DNA of 27,595 bases from UBA11869 sp964544965. GTDB taxonomy: Bacteria; Pseudomonadota; Gammaproteobacteria; Eutrophobiales; Eutrophobiaceae. Location of the stretch: the NCBI GenBank assembly GCA_964544965.1, contig CAZJED010000016.1, forward strand, positions 1 through 27,595, given 5' to 3'. The notes under the pieces were generated by a model. That model was not told the DNA's origin. It was given only the letters and a program-made list of their open reading frames with translations, and did not search any database. The position numbers and the translations under genes were made by a program. Shown piece after piece: positions 24,279 to 27,595 of the stretch; the stretch's first letter is position 1; each line of letters begins with the position of its first letter.

Positions 24279-25070
24279 TCAAACAGCGATTGGCGCCGAA
24301 ATTTTTGGATGTGATTGATAATTAATTAATTCGAAATCATCATATTTAAACTTGAATATATCATCGATGTCTGAATTTAATTTCATCTGTGGTAACGGAT
24401 ATGGTTTTCGGTTCAACTGCTCATCAACCTGATCTAAATGATTGAGGTAAAGATGCGCATCACCAAAAGTGTGAATAAACTCACCCAAACTTAGTTTGGT
24501 AACCTTAGCAATCATCATTAGTAATAATGCATAAGAAGCAATATTAAACGGTACACCAAGAAATATGTCGGCACTTCGCTGATACAGTTGACATGATAAT
24601 TTATCGTCGGCTACATAAAATTGAAAAAGTGCATGGCAAGGAGCAAGGGCCATATTGTCAATCTCACCGACATTCCATGCATTAACAATCAAACGTCTTG
24701 ATTGTGGGTTAGTTCTTATTTGTTCAATAACACCTGAAATTTGATCTATTGTTTTATTTTTTGCTTGCCATGAACGCCATTGCGCGCCATAAACTGGCCC
24801 CAAGTCACCTTCTTTATTTGCCCACTCGTCCCAAATCGTAACACCGTTATCATTTAAATATCTGACATTTGTATCGCCTTGTAAAAACCAAAGTAATTCA
24901 TAAATAATCGATTTTAAATGCACTTCTTTTGTTGTAACTAATGGAAAACCTTTATTTAGATCAAATCGCATTTGGTAACCGAACACACTTCGTGTTCCTG
25001 TTCCTGTGCGATCCTCCTTTTTTATACCCTCTGTCTTAACATGACGTAATAGGTTTAAATATTGTTTCAA
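24279..25070 (-). CDS. thyA: Thymidylate synthase (folate-dependent, ThyA)
   Basis: Methylates dUMP to dTMP using methylene-tetrahydrofolate. 263 residues, matching E. coli ThyA (264). Motifs: EDRTGTGTRSVFGYQMRFDL, WDEWANKEGDLGPVYGAQWRSW, the nucleophilic cysteine in MALAPCHALFQFYV, QLYQRSADIFLGVPFNIASYALL, and HTFGDAHLYLNH. Order lgt-thyA is as in E. coli, with folA added downstream. Works with dcd (base 1282-1848) on the dUMP supply route. Confidence 0.98.
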   Translation of the reverse strand: MKQYLNLLRHVKTEGIKKEDRTGTGTRSVFGYQMRFDLNKGFPLVTTKEVHLKSIIYELLWFLQGDTNVRYLNDNGVTIWDEWANKEGDLGPVYGAQWRSWQAKNKTIDQISGVIEQIRTNPQSRRLIVNAWNVGEIDNMALAPCHALFQFYVADDKLSCQLYQRSADIFLGVPFNIASYALLLMMIAKVTKLSLGEFIHTFGDAHLYLNHLDQVDEQLNRKPYPLPQMKLNSDIDDIFKFKYDDFELINYQSHPKISAPIAV

Positions 25071-25101
25071 TAGTATTTCTCTTGTTTATTATTTTATTTA
25101 A

Positions 25102-25890
25102 TTATTTTTCAGCTTGATACGCCATTATAAAGAATACAATTCCGAGTATTATCATCGGTATCGTTAACAATTGCCCCATCGTTAACCAATTAAACGCAAT
25201 GTAACCAATATGCTGATCCGGCATCCGTACAAATTCAATTAAAAATCTAAATATGCCATAAAAAATTAAAAATAAACTGGATGTTGCTCTAACAGGTCGC
25301 GGAATCCGAGAAAACCACCAGAGAATTATAAATAAAACTAACCCTTCAAAAAATGCCTCATAAAGTTGCGATGGGTGTCTTGCAATTCCGCCAGCCGCTG
25401 GATCTGGAAAAATCATCGCCCAAGGTAAATTACTCGGACTTCCCCAAAGCTCGCCATTAATAAAATTACCAATTCTTCCGCAGCCAAGACCGATAGGAAT
25501 AACTGGTGTAATAAAATCGGTAATTCTAAAAAAAGAAATATTTCTTTTGTAACTGAAGAACCACACAGAGAAAATAACCCCAATTAATCCGCCATGAAAC
25601 GACATACCTCCCTCATGAATAAAGAAAATTTCTAATGGATGTGCCAAATAATAACTAAAATTATAAAAAATAATTGAGCCGAGACGTCCGCCGACAATAA
25701 TTCCAAGCATAGCAAAGAAAACCAAATCTGCTATCTGTTCATTATCTAATGATAATTGAGAATGGAAGGCTCGGTATCGTAATAAGATCCAAGCAACTAG
25801 TACGCCAATAACGTAACTAATTCCGTACCAGTGTATTGATACAAAACCTAAATCTAGCGCGATGGGATTTACATTTGGATAAGCGATCAT
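25102..25890 (-). CDS. lgt: Prolipoprotein diacylglyceryl transferase
   Basis: Attaches diacylglycerol from phosphatidylglycerol to the lipobox cysteine of prelipoproteins in the inner membrane, the first step of lipoprotein maturation. 262 residues with about seven hydrophobic helices. The active-site signature GRIGNFINGELWG is present, preceded by EGGMSFHGGLIG and followed by ARHPSQLYEAFFEG. First gene of lgt-thyA-folA; 31 bases to thyA. Its upstream region is shared with pckG. Confidence 0.97.
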   Translation of the reverse strand: MIAYPNVNPIALDLGFVSIHWYGISYVIGVLVAWILLRYRAFHSQLSLDNEQIADLVFFAMLGIIVGGRLGSIIFYNFSYYLAHPLEIFFIHEGGMSFHGGLIGVIFSVWFFSYKRNISFFRITDFITPVIPIGLGCGRIGNFINGELWGSPSNLPWAMIFPDPAAGGIARHPSQLYEAFFEGLVLFIILWWFSRIPRPVRATSSLFLIFYGIFRFLIEFVRMPDQHIGYIAFNWLTMGQLLTIPMIILGIVFFIMAYQAEK

Positions 25891-26291
25891 GGTAAATAAA
25901 TATTAACATGTAAAAAAATGAGATAGAGAAGAAAATATTTTATCTATAGTTTGTCAATTTTGGCCTACGCAAGCCCTATAAAGCTCTTAAAATTAGAAAA
26001 AACTAATAAAAATAGTTGACCTAAGCAAAAAAACTAAAAATTAACCCTCTAGAAAACTTGATTTAGCTGCCAAAAACAAGAATGATTAACAATCTCAATA
26101 ACTTCTTATATTGCGCTGCAATAAAAGAATATTGAAATTTTAAAAATTTTTTTTAATAACAGATAGTTACGAAGTAATCTGGAATTAGAAAATTAAAATC
26201 TGATCATAGATAGCTTCATTGTGAACAGGGAAATCGCTATCTAAAATCACAAAACAAAAAAACCTACAAAAAATTAGAGGTGTAAATAGTA
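25891..26291. other. Divergent intergenic region lgt / pckG
   Basis: 401 AT-rich bases without an open frame of note. Features seen: an 8-bp inverted repeat in the pckG leader (26207-26243), a small palindrome ATTGC-GCT-GCAAT (26110-26122), and isolated TTGAC-type hexamers (26016 plus; 25957-25952 minus) whose -10 partners are poor. A TTGCGT / TATAGA pair with 18-base spacing on the minus strand near 25945-25975 is a weak promoter candidate for lgt. GAGG at 26277-26280 is the likely pckG ribosome-binding site, 11 bases from the ATG. No terminator or RNA gene was recognised. Confidence 0.6.
26207..26243 (+). repeat. Inverted repeat upstream of pckG
   Basis: TAGATAGC / GCTATCTA, eight perfect pairs separated by 21 bases, 48 bases before the pckG start. 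It could be a two-half-site operator or, if transcribed, a leader hairpin. No T run follows. Confidence 0.5.
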
Positions 26292-27595
26292 ATGGCTACA
26301 GAAAACAAAAAACTGCAGCAATGGGTTGAGGATATGACCGCGCTTTGCCAACCCGATAATGTTGTTTGGTGTGATGGTTCGAAAGACGAATGGTCCAAAA
26401 TGTGGGACATTTTGGTAAAAGGCGGCACCGCAAAAAAACTTGATGAAAATAAACGTCCCAATAGTTACTACATCCGTTCCGTTCCGGCTGACGTGGCACG
26501 TGTTGAGGATCGCACTTACATATGTTCTGAAAAAGAAGAAGATGCAGGACCAACTAACAATTGGTGTGAACCTAAAGAAATGCGTGAGACATTAAATAGT
26601 TTATTTAAAGGCTGTATGAAAGGACGCACGATGTATGTCATCCCATTTAGCATGGGTCCGATAGGATCTGATATTGCTCAAATTGGTGTTGAAATTAGTG
26701 ATTCAGCTTATGTCGTCACAAATATGCACATCATGGCTCGTGTTGGTAACAAAGTACTAGATGTTTTAGGAACTGACGGCGATTTCGTTCCGTGTATTCA
26801 TTCAGTAGGAGCACCGCTCGCTGAAAATGAAAATGATGTTCCTTGGCCGTGTAATCCTGATAATCGATATATTGTCCATTACCCAGAAACTCGCGAGATT
26901 TGGTCATTTGGTTCAGGTTATGGTGGTAACGCATTGCTCGGGAAAAAATGTTTTGCGTTACGTATAGCATCAACTATGGCAAGAGACGAAGGCTGGCTAG
27001 CAGAACATATGTTAATTCTTAAACTCACCAATGATACAGGTGAAATTAAATATGTTGCCGGTGCATTTCCGAGCGCATGCGGTAAAACTAACTTAGCAAT
27101 GTTAACGCCAACCATCCCTGGCTGGAAAGTTGAAACCATTGGTGATGATATTTGTTGGATGAAATTTGGTAGCGATGGCCAATTGTACGCTATCAATCCA
27201 GAAGCTGGCTTTTTTGGTGTTGCGCCTGGGACAAGCATGCAATCAAACGCGAATGCCATGTACGCACTTGAATCAAACTCAATCTTTACCAATGTAGGAG
27301 AGACCGATGATGGTGATGTTTGGTGGGAAGAAATGTCTGATGAACCACCGGCACACTTAGTTGATTGGAAAGGAANNNNNNNNNNCCCTAATGCGCGTTT
27401 TACTGCGCCAGCTGCACAATGTCCGGTAATTGCAGATGAATGGGAAGACCCAAAAGGTGTGCCCATTAGCGCAATATTATTTGGCGGTCGTCGTGCAACT
27501 GTTGTACCTTTGGTAACAGAAGCCCTAGATTGGAACCACGGTACTTTTATTGGCACCATCATTGCGTCTGAAATGACTGCTGCTGCTTTTGGTGC
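26292..27595 (+). CDS. pckG: Phosphoenolpyruvate carboxykinase (GTP), 3' end missing and interrupted by an N run
   Basis: Converts oxaloacetate and GTP to phosphoenolpyruvate and CO2, the entry to gluconeogenesis. The ATG at 26292 opens a frame that stays intact for 434 codons to the window end, against about 600 in full-length enzymes. GTP-type hallmarks: YYIRSVPADVARVEDRTY, GSGYGGNALLGKKCFALRIAS, the P-loop GAFPSACGKTNLAM, the metal site GDDICWMKFG, then NARFTAPAAQCP and FGGRRATVVPLV. These distinguish it from the ATP-dependent PckA of enterics. Ten N (27376-27385) fall in the loop between VDWKG and PNARF without breaking the frame. The reading direction is away from lgt. Confidence 0.95.
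   Translation, partial: MATENKKLQQWVEDMTALCQPDNVVWCDGSKDEWSKMWDILVKGGTAKKLDENKRPNSYYIRSVPADVARVEDRTYICSEKEEDAGPTNNWCEPKEMRETLNSLFKGCMKGRTMYVIPFSMGPIGSDIAQIGVEISDSAYVVTNMHIMARVGNKVLDVLGTDGDFVPCIHSVGAPLAENENDVPWPCNPDNRYIVHYPETREIWSFGSGYGGNALLGKKCFALRIASTMARDEGWLAEHMLILKLTNDTGEIKYVAGAFPSACGKTNLAMLTPTIPGWKVETIGDDICWMKFGSDGQLYAINPEAGFFGVAPGTSMQSNANAMYALESNSIFTNVGETDDGDVWWEEMSDEPPAHLVDWKGXXXXPNARFTAPAAQCPVIADEWEDPKGVPISAILFGGRRATVVPLVTEALDWNHGTFIGTIIASEMTAAAFG
27376..27385. other. Run of 10 N (assembly gap) inside pckG
   Basis: Ten N leave room for four residues between WKG and PNARF. In related GTP-dependent enzymes, as I recall them, about a dozen residues lie there, so the real gap is probably longer and the N run a fixed-length placeholder. 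Confidence 0.9.

Noticed and set aside
25961..25975. Second sigma-54-like element (TTGGCCTACGCAAGCC) before pckG
   Set aside because: The GG and GC are separated by 9 bases instead of 10, and the flanks do not match, so it lacks the strict spacing required.
26918..27562. 214-codon minus-strand frame at the window end
   Set aside because: It is antisense to pckG, crosses the N run and shows no family signature; the plus-strand frame contains all the PEP carboxykinase motifs.
1..27595. Mobile element, phage, CRISPR or defence system
   Set aside because: No transposase, integrase, direct-repeat array, toxin-antitoxin or restriction gene was recognised on either strand; nearly every gene belongs to a known family and the rest is short regulatory sequence.

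Overview
The window is an ordinary, densely packed stretch of chromosome from an AT-rich gammaproteobacterium. The evidence is the set of proteobacterial outer-membrane and core genes (LptD with all four disulfide cysteines, SurA, UbiK, ApaG, symmetrical ApaH) and the divergent mrp/metG pair. Species cannot be told from the sequence; an aquatic or marine lifestyle is only an inference from the TRAP transporter, the AmtB/PII cluster and the AT richness. I see no tRNA, rRNA, CRISPR array, insertion sequence or phage gene. Two 10-base runs of N interrupt real genes.

Layout. Bases 1-2943 (minus strand): cysG (cut off by the window start), dcd and mrp. From about 3069 (plus): metG lacking the C-terminal tRNA-binding domain, then yhbY. 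5042-9323 (minus): an RND efflux pair, membrane-fusion protein followed by pump. 9472-14848 (plus): the envelope/ribosome operon lptD-surA-pdxA-rsmA, with 11-base overlaps between lptD/surA and surA/pdxA. 14955-16786 (plus): the two membrane subunits of a TRAP transporter without its binding protein. 16821-21933 (minus): aroE, a double cyclic-nucleotide-domain/rhodanese protein, and a nitrogen cluster of TorF-like porin, glnK, amtB and a second glnK. 22255-23767 (plus): ubiK, apaG, apaH. 23778-25890 (minus): lgt-thyA-folA. From 26292 (plus): GTP-type PEP carboxykinase, cut off by the window end.

The most informative find is regulatory. Upstream of the porin lie a sigma-54 type -24/-12 promoter (22025-22042, minus) and, about 105 bases further upstream, a perfect 17-base palindrome matching the NtrC consensus (22146-22162). 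This places the porin, and by read-through glnK and amtB, under nitrogen control. A terminator-like hairpin (21145-21169) lies between porin and glnK, and a strong terminator (19384-19410) follows amtB. The likely logic is that under nitrogen limitation NtrC~P and sigma-54 switch on an outer-membrane channel, the inner-membrane ammonium channel and its PII regulator together.

The other notable point is gene order. The lptD-surA-pdxA-rsmA-apaG-apaH-folA neighbourhood known from E. coli is present, but about 7.7 kb holding the TRAP genes, aroE, the nitrogen cluster and ubiK separates rsmA from apaG. I did not find a clearly undescribed biological system here.
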